A stretch of DNA of 64,000 nt. Source: Prosopocoilus inquinatus. Lineage: Eukaryota; Arthropoda; Insecta; Coleoptera; Lucanidae. The stretch covers positions 1,552,501 to 1,616,500 of the forward strand of contig CM069880.1 in NCBI GenBank assembly GCA_036172665.1, given 5' to 3'. Below the pieces are notes generated by a model. It was not told where the DNA came from. It made no database searches and was given only the letters and a program-made list of their open reading frames with translations. This document shows, piece after piece, positions 22,172-34,903 of the stretch. Numbering within the stretch: position 1 is the first letter of the stretch; every line of letters starts with the position of its first letter. The translations under genes and the position numbers were made by a program.

Positions 22172-25100
22172 AGATGAGGATGGATCGATTAGATACATCA
22201 CAGGAACAACGCTAATATGTGTTGTTTCGTTTAAAACTATTTCCAGCTGCTGCTGCGTCCGAAAATTTCGTATCTCACATTAGAGTTACTGGAGTCCATC
22301 CAAACGTAAAATAACATGATAGATGAGTAAGGATCGAATAGATACATCACAGGAACATCGCTATTGCGTGTTGTTTCGTTTAATACTATTTCCAGCTTCT
22401 GCAGCGTCCGAAAACGTCGTATCTCACATCAGAGTTACTGGAGTCCATCGAAACGTCAAATAACATGATAGATAAGTAAGGATCGATTAGATACATCACA
22501 GTAACAACGCTAATGCGTGTTGTTTCGTTTAAAACTATTTCCAGCTTCAGCTGCATCCGAGAACTTCTTATCTCACATCAAAGTTACTGGAGTCCATCGA
22601 AACGTCAAATAACATAGTAGATAAGTAAGGATCGCTTAGATACATCAGAGGAACAACGTTAATATGTGTTGTTTCGTTCAAAACTATTTCCAGCTTCTGC
22701 TGCGTCCGAAAACTTTGTATCTCACATCAGAGTTACTGGAGTCCATCCAAACGTCAAATAACATGATAGATGAGTAAGGATCGATTAGATACATCACAGG
22801 AACAACGCTAATGCGTGTTGTTTCGTTTAAAACTATTTCTAGCTTCAGCTGCGTCCGAAAACGTGATATCTCACATCAGAGTTACTGGAGTCCATCAAAA
22901 CGTCAAATAACATGATAGATGAGTAAGGATCGATTAGATACATCACAGGAACAACGCTAATGCGTGTTGTTTCGTTTAAAACTATTTCCAGCTTCAGCTG
23001 CATCCGAGAACTTCGTATCTCACATCAGAGTTACTGGAGTCCATCGAAACGTCAAATAACATGATAGATGAGTAAGGATCGATTAGATACATCACAGGAA
23101 CAACGCTAATATGTGTTGTTTCGTTTAAAACTATTTCCAGCTTCTGCTGCGTCCGAAAACGTCGTATCTCACAACAGAGTTACTGGAGTTCATCGAAACG
23201 TCAAATAACATGATAGATGAGTAAGGATCGATTAGATACATCATAGGAACAACGCTAATGCGTGTTGTTTCGTTTAAAACTATTTCCAGCTTCAGCTGCG
23301 TCCGATAACTTCGTATCTCACATCAAAGTTACTGGAGTCCATCGAAACGCCAAATAACATGATAGATGAGTAAGGATCGATTAGATAAAACAGAAACAAC
23401 GCTAATGCGTGTTGTTTCGTTTAAAACTATTTCCAGCTTCTGCTGCGTCCGAGAACTTCGTATCTCACATCAGAGTTACTGGAGTCCATCCAAACGTCAA
23501 ATAACATGATAGATGAGTAAGGATCTATTAGATACATCACAGGAACAACGCTAATACGTGTTGTTTCGTTTAAAACTATTTCCAGCTTCTGCTGCGTCCG
23601 AAAACGTATCTCACATCAGAGTTACTGGAGTCCATCGAAACGTCAAATAACATGATAGATAAGTAAGGATCGATTAGATACAGCACAGGAACAACGCTAA
23701 TACGTGTTGTTTCGTTTAAAACTATTTCCAGCTAATGCTGCGCCCAAAAACTTTGTATCTCACATCAGAGTTACTGGAGTCCATCGAAACGTCAAATAAC
23801 ATGATAGATAAGTAAGGATCGATTAGATACATCACAGGAACAACGCTAATGCGTGTTGTTTCGTTTAAAACTATTTTTAGCTTCAGCTGCGTCCGAGAAC
23901 TTCGTATCTGACATCAAAGTTACTGGAGTCCGTCCATACGTCAAATAACATGATAGATGAGTATGGATCGATTAGATACATCACAGGAATAACGCTAATA
24001 TGTGTTGTTTCGTTTAAAACTATTTCCAGCTAATGCTGCGTCCAAAAACTTTGTATCTCACATCAGACTTACTGGAGTCCATCCAAACTTCAAATAACAT
24101 GTTAGATAATTAAGGATCGTTTAGATACATCACAGGAACAACGCTAATACGTGTTGTTTCGTTCAAAACTATTTCCAGCTTCTGCTGCGTCCGAGAACTT
24201 TGTATCTCACATCAGAGATACTGGAGTCCATCGAAACGTCAAATAACATGATAGATAAGTAAGGATCGATTAGATACATCACAGGAACAACGCTAATGCG
24301 TGTTGTTTCGTTTAAAACTATTTCCAGCTTCAGCTGCATCCGAGAACTTCGTATCTCACATCAAAGTTACTGGAGTCCATCGAAACGTCAAATAACATAG
24401 TAGATAAGTAAGGATCGCTTAGATACATCAGAGGAACAACGTTAATATGTGTTGTTTCGTTCAAAACTATTTCTAGCTTCTGCTGCGTCCGAAAACTTTG
24501 TATCTCACATCAGAGTTACTGGAGTCCATCCAAACGTCAAATAACATGATAGATGAGTAAGGATCGATTAGATACATCACAGGAACAACGCTAATGCGTG
24601 TTGTTTCGTTTAAAACTATTTCTAGCTTCAGCTGCGTCCGAAAACGTGATATCTCACATCAGAGTTACTGGAGTCCATCAAAACGTCAAATAACATGATA
24701 GATGAGTAAGGATCGATTAGATACATCACAGGAACAACGCTAATGCGTGTTGTTTCATTTAAAACTATTTCCAGCTTCAGCTGCATCCGAGAACTTCGTA
24801 TCTCACATCAAAGTTACTGGAGTCCGTCCAAACGTCAAATAACATGATAGATGAGTATGGATCGATTAGATACATCACAGGAACAACGCAAATATGTGTT
24901 GTTTCGTTTAAAACTATTTCCAGCTGCTGCTGAGTCCGAAAATTTCGTATCTCACATTAGAGTTACTGGAGTCCATCCAAACGTAAAATAACATGATAGA
25001 TGAGTAAGGATCGATTAGATACATCACAGGAACATCGCTATTGCGTGTTGTTTCGTTTAAAACTATTTCCAGCTTCTGCTGCGTCCGAAAACGTCGTATC

Positions 25101-25760
25101 TCACATCAGAGTTACTGGAGTCCATCGAAACGTCAAATAACATGATAGATAAGTAAGGATCGATTAGATACATCACAGGAACAACGCTAATGCGTGTTGT
25201 TTCGTTTAAAACTATTTCCAGCTTCAGCTGCATCCGAGAACTTCGTATCTCACATCAAAGTTACTGGAGTCCATCGAAACGTCAAATAACATAGTAGATA
25301 AGTAAGGATCGATTAGATACATCACAGGAACAACGCTAATACGTGTTGTTTCGTTCAAAACCATTTCCAGTTTCTGCTGCGTCCAAAAACTTTGTATCTC
25401 ACATCAGAGTTACTGGAGTCCATCCAAGCGTAAAATAACATGATAGATGAGTAAGGATCGATTAGATACATCACAGGAACATCGCTATTGCGTGTTGTTT
25501 CGTTTAAAACTATTTCCAGCTTCTGCTGCGTCCGAAAACGTCGTATCTCACATCAGAGTTACTGGAGTCCATCGAAACGTCAAATAACATGATAGATAAG
25601 TAAGGATCGATTAGATACATCACAGGAACAACGCTAATGCATGTTGTTTCGTTTAAAACTATTTTTAGCTTCAGCTGCGTCCGAGAACTTTGTATCTCAC
25701 ATCAAAGTTACTGGAGTCCATCGAAACGCCAAATAGCATGATAGATGAGTAAGGATCGAT
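22172..25760 (+). repeat. Mixed block with 12-monomer (1,783-bp) and 18-monomer echoes
   Basis: The rare aaaacgtgatatctc variant near 22861 recurs at 24644, offset 1,783 bp. That equals 12 x 149 minus 5, explained by a 2-bp loss near 23386 (gataaaacagaaac) and a 3-bp loss near 23605 (cgaaaacgtatctc). Separately, the gagtatgg/gaggatgg, aacgtaaaataac and catcgctattgcg run at 22,172-22,560 recurs at about 24,850-25,240. The ctgcatccgag slot variant is characteristic here. Only satellite sequence is present. Confidence 0.75.
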
Positions 25761-28700
25761 TAGATACATCAAGGGAACAACGCTAATGCGTGTTGTTTCG
25801 TTTAAAACTATTTCCAGCTGCTGCTGCGTCCGAAAATTTCGTATCTCACATTAGAGTTACTGGAGTCCATCGAAACGTCAAATAGCATGACAGATAAGTA
25901 AGTATCGATTAGGTACAACACAGGAACAACGCTAATACGTGTTGTTTCGTTCAAAACTATTTCCAACTTTTGCTTCGTCCGAGAACTTTGTATCTCACAT
26001 CAAAGTTACTGGAGTCCATCGAAACGCCAAATAGCATGATAGATGAGTAAGGATCGATTAGATACATCAAGGGAACAACGCTAATGCGTGTTGTTTCGTT
26101 TAAAACTATTTCCAGCTCCAGCTGCGTCCGAGAACTTCGTATCTCACATCAAAGTTACTGGAGTCCATCGAAACGCCAAATAACATGATAGATGAGTAAG
26201 GATCGATTAGATACATCACAGGAACAACGCTAATGCGTGTTGTTTCGTTTAAAACTATTTCCAGCTTCTGCTGCGTCCGAAAACTTTGTATCTCACATCA
26301 GAGTTACTGGAGTCCATCGAAACGCCAAATAACATGATAGATGAGTAAGGATCGATTAGATACATCACAGGAACAACGCTAATGCGTGTTGTTTCGTTTA
26401 AAACTATTTCCAGCTTCTGCTGCGTCCGAGAACTTCGTATCTCACATCAGGGTTACTGGAGTCCATCCAAACGTCAAATAACATGATATATAAGTAAGGA
26501 TCGATTAGATACATCACAGGAACAACGCTAATGCGTGTTGTTTCGTTTAAAATTATTTCTAGCTTCAGCTGCGTCCGAGAACTTCGTAACTCACATCAAA
26601 GTTACTGGAGTCCATCGAAACGCCAAATAACATGATAGATGAGTAAGGATCGATTAGATACATCACAGGAACAACGCTAATACGTGTTGTTTCGTTTAAA
26701 ACTATTTCTAGTTTCAGCTGCGTCCGAGAACTTCGTATCTCACATCAAAGTTACTGGAGTCCATCGAAACGTCAAATAACACAGTAGATAATTAAGGATC
26801 GCTTAGATACATCACAGGAACAACGTTAATATGTGTTGTTTCGTTCAAAACTATTTCCAGCTTCTGCTGCGTCCGAAAACTTCGTATCTCACATCAGAGT
26901 TACTGGAGTCCATGCAAACGTCAAATAACATGATAAATGAGTAAGGATCGATTAGATACATCACAGGAACAACGCTAATGCGTGTTGTTTCGTTTAAAAT
27001 TATTTCTAGCTTCAGCTGCGTCTGAGAACTTCGTATCTCACATCAAAGTTACTGGAGTCCATCGAAACGTCAAATAACATGATAGATGAGTAAGGATCGA
27101 TTAGATACATCACAAGAACAACGCTAATGCGTGTTGTTTCGTTTAAAACTATTTCCAGCTTCAGCTGCATCCGAGAACTTCGTATCTCACATCAGAGTTA
27201 CTGGAGTCCGTCCAAACTTCAAATAACATGATAGATGAGTAAGGATCGATTAGATACATCACAGGAACAACGCTAATATGTGTTGTTTCGTTCAAAACCA
27301 TTTCCAGTTTCTGCTGCGTCCAAAAACTTTGTATCTCACATCAGAGTTACTGGAGTCCATCCAAACGTAAAATAACATGATAGATGAGTAAGGATCGATT
27401 AGATACATCACAGGAACATCGCTATTGCGTGTTGTTTCGTTTAAAACTATTTCCAGCTTCTGCTGCGTCCGAAAACGTCGTATCTCACATCAGAGTTACT
27501 GGAGTCCATCCAAACGTAAAATAACATGATAGATGAGTAAGGATCGATTAGATACATCACAGGAACATCGCTATTGCGTGTTGTTTCGTTTAAAACTATT
27601 TCCAGCTTCTGCTGCGTCCGAAAACGTCGTATCTCACATCAGAGTTACTGGAGTCCATCGAAACGTCAAATAACATGATAGATAAGTAAGGATCGATTAG
27701 ATACATCACAGGAACAACGCTAATGCGTGTTGTTTCGTTTAAAACTATTTTTAGCTTCAGCTGCGTCCGAGAACTTCGTATCACACATCAAAGTTACTGG
27801 AGTCCATCGAAACGCCAAATAGCATGATAGATGAGTAAGGATCGATTAGATACATCAAGGGAACAACGCTAATGCGTGTTGTTTCGTTTAAAACTATTTC
27901 CAGCTTCAGCTGCGTCCGAGAACTTCGTATCTCACATCAAAGTTACTGGAGTCCATCGAAACGCCAAATAACATGATAGATGATTAAGGATCGATTAGAT
28001 ACATCACAGGAACAACGCCAATGCGTGTTGTTTCGTTTAAAACTATTTCCAGCTTCTGCTGCGTCCGAAAACTTTGTATCTCACATCAGAGTTACTTGAG
28101 TCCATCGAAACGCCAAATAACATGATAGATGAGTAAGGATCGATTAGATACATCACAGGAACAACGCTAATGCGTGTTGTTTCGTTTAAAACTATTTCCA
28201 GCTTCTGCTGCGTCCGAGAACTTCGTATCTCACATCAGGGTTACTGGAGTCCATCCAAACGTCAAATAACATGATATATAAGTAAGGATCGATTAGATAC
28301 ATCACAGGAACAACGCTAATGCGTGTTGTTTCGTTTAAAACTATTTCTAGCTTCAGCTGCGTCCGAGAACTTCGTATCTCACATCAAAGTTACTGGAGTC
28401 CATCGAAACGTCAAATAACATAGTAGATAAGTAAGGATCGCTTAGATACATCACAGGAACAACGTTAATATGTGTTGTTTCGTTCAAAACTATTTGCAGC
28501 TTCTGCTGCGTCCGAAAACTTCGTATCTCACATCAGAGTTACTGGAGTCCATCCAAACGTCAAATAACATGATAAATGAGTAAGGATCGATTAGATACAT
28601 CACAGGAACAACGCTAATGCGTGTTGTTTCGTTTAAAATTATTTCTAGCTTCAGCTGCGTCTGAGAACTTCGTATCTCACATCAAAGTTACTGGAGTCCA

Positions 28701-29030
28701 TCGAAACGTCAAATAACATGATAGATGAGTAAGGATCGGTTAGATACATCACAAGAACAACGCTAATGCGTGTTGTTTCGTTTAAAACTATTTCCAGCTT
28801 CAGCTGCATCCGAGAACTTCGTATCTCACATCAGAGTTACTGGAGTCCGTCCAAACTTCAAATAACATGATAGATGAGTAAGGATCGATTAGATACATCA
28901 CAGGAACAACGCTAATATGTGTTGTTTCGTTTAAAACTATTTCCAGCTGCTGCTGCGTCCGAGAATTTCGTATCTCACATTAGAGTTACTGGAGTCCATC
29001 GAAACGTCAAATAACATACTAGCTAAGTAA
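25761..29030 (+). repeat. 12-monomer duplication (1,788 bp) with a 2-monomer expansion
   Basis: Private marks recur at 1,788 bp: catcaagggaac at 26069 and 27857, and atgatatataag at 26485 and 28273. The tctgagaac mark at 27021 recurs at 28660, 11 monomers on, so one monomer was lost in between. The catcaagggaac mark also occurs at 25771, two monomers before 26069, showing an extra 2-monomer duplication in the first copy. The two aacgtaaaataac/catcgctattgcg monomers near 27,360 and 27,509 are a further local doubling. Confidence 0.8.
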
Positions 29031-30397
29031 GGATCGATTAGATACATCACAGGAACAACGCTAATACGTGATGTATCGTTCAAAACTATTTCCAGCTTCT
29101 GCTGCGTCCGAAAACGTCGTATCTCACATCAGAGTTACTGGAGTCCATCGAAACGTCAAATAACATGATAGATAAGGATCGATTAGATACAGCACAGGAA
29201 CAACGCTAATAGGTGTTGTCTCGTTTAAAACTATTTCCAGCTCCTGCTGCGTCCAAAAACGTTGTATCTCACATCAGACTTACTGGAGTCCATCCAAACG
29301 TCAAATAACATGTTAGATAAGTAAGGATCGTTTAGATACATCACAGGAACAACGCTAATTCGTGTTGCTTCGTTCAAAACTATTTCCAGCTTCTGCTGCG
29401 TCCGAGAACTTTGTATCTCACATCAGAGTTACTGGAGTCCGTCCAAACGTCAAATAACATGATAGATGAGTAAGGATCGATTAGATACATCACAGGAACA
29501 ACGCTAATATGTGTTGTTTCGTTTAAAACTATTCCCAGCTTCAGCTGCGTCCGAAAATTTCGTATCTCACATTAGAGATACTGGAGTCCATCGAAACGTC
29601 AAATAACATAGTAGCTAAGTAAGGATCGATTAGATACATCACAGGAACAACGCTAATACGTGTTGTTTCTTTCAAAACTATTTCCAGCTTCTGCTGCGTC
29701 CAAAAACTTTGTATCTCACATCAGAGTTACTGGAGTCCATTCAAACGTAAAATAACATGATAGATGAGTAAGGATCGATTAGATACATCACAGGAACATC
29801 GCTAATGCGTGTTGTTTTTTTAAAACTATTTCCAGCTTCTGCTGCGTCCGAAAACGTATCTCACATCAGAGTTACTGGAGTCCATCGAAACGTCAAATAA
29901 CATGATAGATAAGTAAGGATCGATTAGATACAGCACAGGAACAACGCTAATACGTGTTGTTTCGTTTAAAACTATTTCCAGCTCCTGCTGCGTCCAAAAA
30001 CTTTGTATCTCACATCAGACTTACTTGAGTCCATCCAAACGTCAAATAACATGTTATATAAGTAAGGATCGTTTAGATACATCACAAGAACAGCGCTAAT
30101 ACGTGTTGTTTCGTTCAAAACTATTTCCAGCTCCTGCTGCGTCCAAAAACTTCGTATCTCACATCAAAGTTACTGGAGTCCATCGAAACGTCAAATAACT
30201 TAGTAGATAAGTAAGGATCGCTTAGATACATCACAGGAACAACGTTAATATGTGTTGTTTCGTTCAAAACTATTTCCAGCTTCTGCTGCGTCCGAAAACT
30301 TCGTATCTCACATCAGAGTTACTGGAGTCCATCCAAACGTCAAATAACATGATAAATGAGTAAGGATCGATTAGATACATCACAGGAACAACGCTAA
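29031..30397 (+). repeat. Mixed monomers with clustered small deletions
   Basis: About nine monomers with no clear tandem partner. Three small losses fall within 700 bp: gatagataaggatcg near 29170 (4 bp), a T-run in place of tttcgttt near 29815 (1 bp) and cgaaaacgtatctc near 29850 (3 bp). Monomers of the atgttatataag and tcgcttag/aacgttaat types follow. The right end at 30,398 is the start of the 2.9-kb units. Confidence 0.7.
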
Positions 30398-30556
30398 TAC
30401 TTGTTGTTTCGTTTAAAACTATTTCCAGTTTCTGCTGCGTCCGAGAACGTCGTATCTCACATCAGAGTTACTGGAGTCCATCGAAACGTCAAATAACATG
30501 ATAGATAAGTAAGGATCGATTAGATACAGCACAGGAACAACGCTAATGCGTGTTGT

Positions 30557-30747
30557 TTCCTATAAAACTATTTCTAGCTTCAGCTGCCTCCGAGAACTTC
30601 GTAACTCGTTCCTTTAAAACTATTTCTAGCTTCAGCTCCGTCCGAGAACTTCGTAACTCACATCAAAGTTACTGGAGTCCATCGAAACGCCAAATAACAT
30701 GAGAGATGAGTAGGGATCGATTAGATACATCACAGGAACAGGTGTTG
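30557..30747 (+). repeat. Cassette 3: 52-bp duplication plus 9-bp deletion
   Basis: Halves at 30557-30607 and 30609-30659. The spacer base is g rather than c. The first half has ctataaaac and ctgcctccgag and the second has cagctccgtcc, marks shared with cassettes 5 and 8. The 9-bp deletion falls after 30740, in a monomer with gagtagggatcg. Confidence 0.93.
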
Positions 30748-31642
30748 TTTCGTTTAAAACTATTTCCAGCTTCTGCTGCGTCCGAAAACGTCGTATCTCA
30801 CATCAGACTTACTGGAGTCCATCCAAACGTCAAATAACATGTTAGATAAGTAAGGATCGTTTAGATACATCACGGGAACAACGCTAATACGTGTTGTTTC
30901 GTTCAAAACTATTTCCAGCTTCTGCTGTGTCCGAGAACTTTGTATCTCACATCAGAGTTACTGGAGTCCGTCCAAACGTCAAATAACATGATAGATGAGT
31001 AAGGATCGATTAGATACATCACAGGAACAACGCTAATATGTGTTGTTCCGTTTAAAACTATTTCCAGCTGCTGCTGCGTCCGAAAATTACGTATCTCACA
31101 ATAGAGTTACTGGAGTCCATCGAAACGTCAAATAACATAGTAGCTAAGTAAGGATCGATTAGATACATCACAGGAACAACGCTAATACGTGTTGTTTCGT
31201 TCAAAACTATTTCCAGCTTCTGCTGCGTCCGTAGACTTTGTATCTCACATCAGAGTTACTGGAGTCCGTCCAAACGTCAAATAACATGATAGATGAGTAA
31301 GGTTCGTTTAGATACATCGCAGGAACAACGCTAATGCGTGTTGTTTCATTTAAAACTGTTTCCAGCTTCTGCTGCGTCCGAGAACTTCGTATCTCACATC
31401 AGGGTTACTGGAGTCCATCCAAACGTCAAATAACATGATAGAAAAGTAAGGATCGATTAGATACATCACAGGAACAACGCTAATGCGTGTTGTTTCCTTT
31501 TAAACTATTTCTAGCTTCAGCTGCGTCCGAGAACCTCGTATCTCACATCAAAGTTACTGGAGTCCATCGAAACGCCAAATAACATGATAGATGAGTAAGG
31601 ATCGATTAGATACATCACAGGAACAACGCTAATGCGTGTTGT

Positions 31643-31833
31643 TTCCTTTAAAACTATTTCTAGCTTCAGCTGCGTCCGAGAACTTCGTAACTCCTTCCTT
31701 TAAAACTATTTCTAGCTTCAGCTGCGTCCGAGAACTTCGTAACTCACATCAAAGTTACTGGAGTCCATCGAAACGCCAAGTAACATGAGAGATGAGTAAG
31801 GATCGATTAGATACATCACAGGAACAGGTGTTG
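31643..31833 (+). repeat. Cassette 4: 52-bp duplication plus 9-bp deletion
   Basis: Halves at 31643-31693 and 31695-31745, with a 9-bp deletion after 31826. It belongs to the gccaagtaacatgagag group with cassettes 1, 2, 6 and 9. It lies 1,086 bp after cassette 3, one monomer closer than the equivalent pair 5-6 (1,235 bp). Confidence 0.95.
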
Positions 31834-33477
31834 TTTCGTTTAAAACTATTTCCAGCTTCTGCTGCGTCCGAAAACGTCGTATCTCACATCAGAGTTACTG
31901 GAGTCCATCGAAACGTCAAATAACATGATAGATAAGTAAGGATCGATTAGATACAGCACAGGAACAACGCTAATACGTGTTGTTTCGTTTAAAACTATTT
32001 CCAGCTTATGCTGCGTCCAAAAACTTGGTGTATCTCACATCAGACTTACTGGAGTCCATCCAATCGTCAAATAACATGTTAGATAAGTAAGGATCGATTA
32101 CATACATCACAGGAACAACGCTAATACGTGTTGTTTCGTTTAAAACTGTTTCCAGCTTATGCTGCGTCCAAAAACTTGGTGTATCACACATCAGAGTTAC
32201 TGGAGTCCATCGAAACGTCAAATAGCATGACAGATAAGTAAGTATCGATTAGGTACAACACAGGAACAACGCTAATACGTGTTGTTTCGCTTAAAACTAT
32301 TTCCAGCTCCTGCTGCGTCCCAAAACTTTGTATCTCACATCAGACTTACTGGAGTCCATCCAAACGTCAAATAACATGATAGATGAGTAAGGATCGATTA
32401 GATACATCACAGGAACAACGCTAATATGTGTTGTTTCGTTTAAAACTATTTCCAGCTGCTGCTGCGTCCGAAAATTTCGTATCTCACATTAGAGTTACTG
32501 GAGTCCATCAAAACGTCAAATAACATAGTAGCTAAGTAAGGATCGATTAGATACATCACAGGAACAACGCTAATACGTGTTGTTTCGTTCAAAACTATTT
32601 CCAGCTTCTGCTGCGTCCTAAAACGTCGTATCTCACATCAGAGTTACTGGAGTCCATCGAAACGTCAAATAACATGATAGATAAGTAAGGATCGATTAGA
32701 TACAGCACAGGAACAACGCTAATACGTGTTGTTTCGTTTAAAACTATTTCCAGCTCCTGCTGCGTCCAAAAACTTTGTATCTCACATCAGACTTACTGGA
32801 GTCCATCCAAACTTCAAATAACATGTTATATAAGTAAGGATCGTTTAGATACATCACAAGAACAACGCTAATACGTGTTGTTTCGTTCAAAACTATTTCC
32901 AGCTCCTGCTGCGTCCAAAAACTTTGTATCTCACATCAGACTTACTGGAGTCCATCCAAACTTCAAATAACATGTTATATAAGTAAGGATCGTTTAGATA
33001 CATCACAAGAACAACGCTAATACGTGTTGTTTCGTTTAAAACTATTTCCAGTTTCTGCTGCGTCCTAAAACGTCGTATCTCACATCAGAGTTACTGGAGT
33101 CCATCCAAACGTCAAATAACATGTTAGATAAGTAAGGATCGTTTAGATACATCACAGGAACAACGCTAATGCGTGTTGTTTCATTTAAAACTGTTTCCAG
33201 CTTCTGCTGCGTCCGAGAACTTCGTATCTCACATCAGGGTTACTGGAGTCCATCCAAACGTCAAATAACATGATAGATAAGTAAGGATCGATTAGATACA
33301 TCACAGGAACAACGCTAATACTTGTTGTTTCGTTTAAAACTATTTCCAGTTTCTGCTGCGTCCGAGAACGTCGTATCTCACATCAGAGTTACTGGAGTCC
33401 ATCGAAACGTCAAATAACATGATAGATAAGTAAGGATCGATTAGATACAGCACAGGAACAACGCTAATGCGTGTTGT

Positions 33478-33668
33478 TTCCTATAAAACTATTTCTAGCT
33501 TCAGCTGCCTCCGAGAACTTCGTAACTCCTTCCTTTAAAACTATTTCTAGCTTCAGCTCCGTCCGAGAACTTCGTAACTCACATCAAAGTTACTGGAGTC
33601 CATCGAAACGCCAAATAACATGAGAGATGAGTAGGGATCGATTAGATACATCACAGGAACAGGTGTTG
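33478..33668 (+). repeat. Cassette 5: 52-bp duplication plus 9-bp deletion
   Basis: Halves at 33478-33528 and 33530-33580, with a 9-bp deletion after 33661. It carries the ctataaaac/ctgcctccgag and cagctccgtcc marks of cassettes 3 and 8, but the spacer is the usual c. Confidence 0.95.
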
Positions 33669-34712
33669 TTTCGTTTAAAACTATTTCCAGCTTCTGCTGC
33701 GTCCGAAAACGTCGTATCTCACATCAGACTTACTGGAGTCCATCCAAACGTCAAATAACATGTTAGATAAGTAAGGATCGTTTAGATACATCACGGGAAC
33801 AACGCTAATACGTGTTGTTTCGTTCAAAACTATTTCCAGCTTCTGCTGTGTCCGAGAACTTTGTATCTCACATCAGAGTTACTGGAGTCCGTCCAAACGT
33901 CAAATAACATGATAGATGAGTAAGGATCGATTAGATACATCACAGGAACAACGCTAATATGTGTTGTTCCGTTTAAAACTATTTCCAGCTGCTGCTGCGT
34001 CCGAAAATTACGTATCTCACAATAGAGTTACTGGAGTCCATCGAAACGTCAAATAACATAGTAGCTAAGTAAGGATCGATTAGATACATCACAGGAACAA
34101 CGCTAATATGTGTTGTTTCGTTCAAAACTATTTCCAGCTTCTGCTGCGTCCGTAGACTTTGTATCTCACATCAGAGTTACTGGAGTCCGTCCAAACGTCA
34201 AATAACATGATAGATGAGTAAGGTTCGTTTAGATAAATCGCAGGAACAACGCTAATGCGTGTTGTTTCATTTAAAACTGTTTCCAGCTTCTGCTGCGTCC
34301 GAGAACTTCGTATCTCACATCAGGGTTACTGGAGTCCATCCAAACGTCAAATAACATGATAGAAAAGTAAGGATCGATTAGATACATCACAGGAACAACG
34401 CTAATGCGTGCTGTTTCGTTTAAAACTATTTCTAGCTTCAGCTGCGTCCGAGAACTTCGTATCTCACATCAAAGTTACTGGAGTCCATCGAAACGCCAAA
34501 TAACATGATAGATGAGTAAGGATTGATTAGATACATCACAGGAACAACGCTAATGCGTGTTGTTTCCTTTAAAACTATTTCTAGCTTCAGCTGCGTCCGA
34601 GAACCTCGTATCTCACATCAAAGTTACTGGAGTCCATCGAAACGCCAAATAACATGATAGATGAGTAAGGATCGATTAGATACATCACAGGAACAACGCT
34701 AATGCGTGTTGT

Positions 34713-34903
34713 TTCCTTTAAAACTATTTCTAGCTTCAGCTGCGTCCGAGAACTTCGTAACTCCTTCCTTTAAAACTATTTCTAGCTTCAGCTGCGTCCG
34801 AGAACTTCGTAACTCACATCAAAGTTACTGGAGTCCATCGAAACGCCAAGTAACATGAGAGATGAGTAAGGATCGATTAGATACATCACAGGAACAGGTG
34901 TTG
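34713..34903 (+). repeat. Cassette 6: 52-bp duplication plus 9-bp deletion
   Basis: Halves at 34713-34763 and 34765-34815, with a 9-bp deletion after 34896. It is in the gccaagtaacatgagag group. It sits 1,235 bp after cassette 5, which is 8 monomers plus the 43-bp net gain of the cassette. Confidence 0.95.

Larger units (their letters stand above)
30398..33318 (+). repeat. HOR unit U1, 2,921 bp (19 monomers)
   Basis: Starts at the aatacttgttg variant (t at 30398). The same variant opens U2 at 33319, and a further copy lies at 38373. It holds cassettes 3 and 4, the paired gcttatgctg/aacttggtgtatc monomers with 2-bp insertions (near 32030 and 32175), and two atgttatataag monomers. The next unit, U2, is 3,070 bp because it has one extra 149-bp monomer (aaggattgattag, near 34,521) between its two cassettes. 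Confidence 0.85.

Noticed and set aside
27596..27784. 62-codon minus-strand frame
   Set aside because: A single change (tcacacatc) creates a GTG where ordinary monomers have GAG, giving a chance start to the usual open frame.
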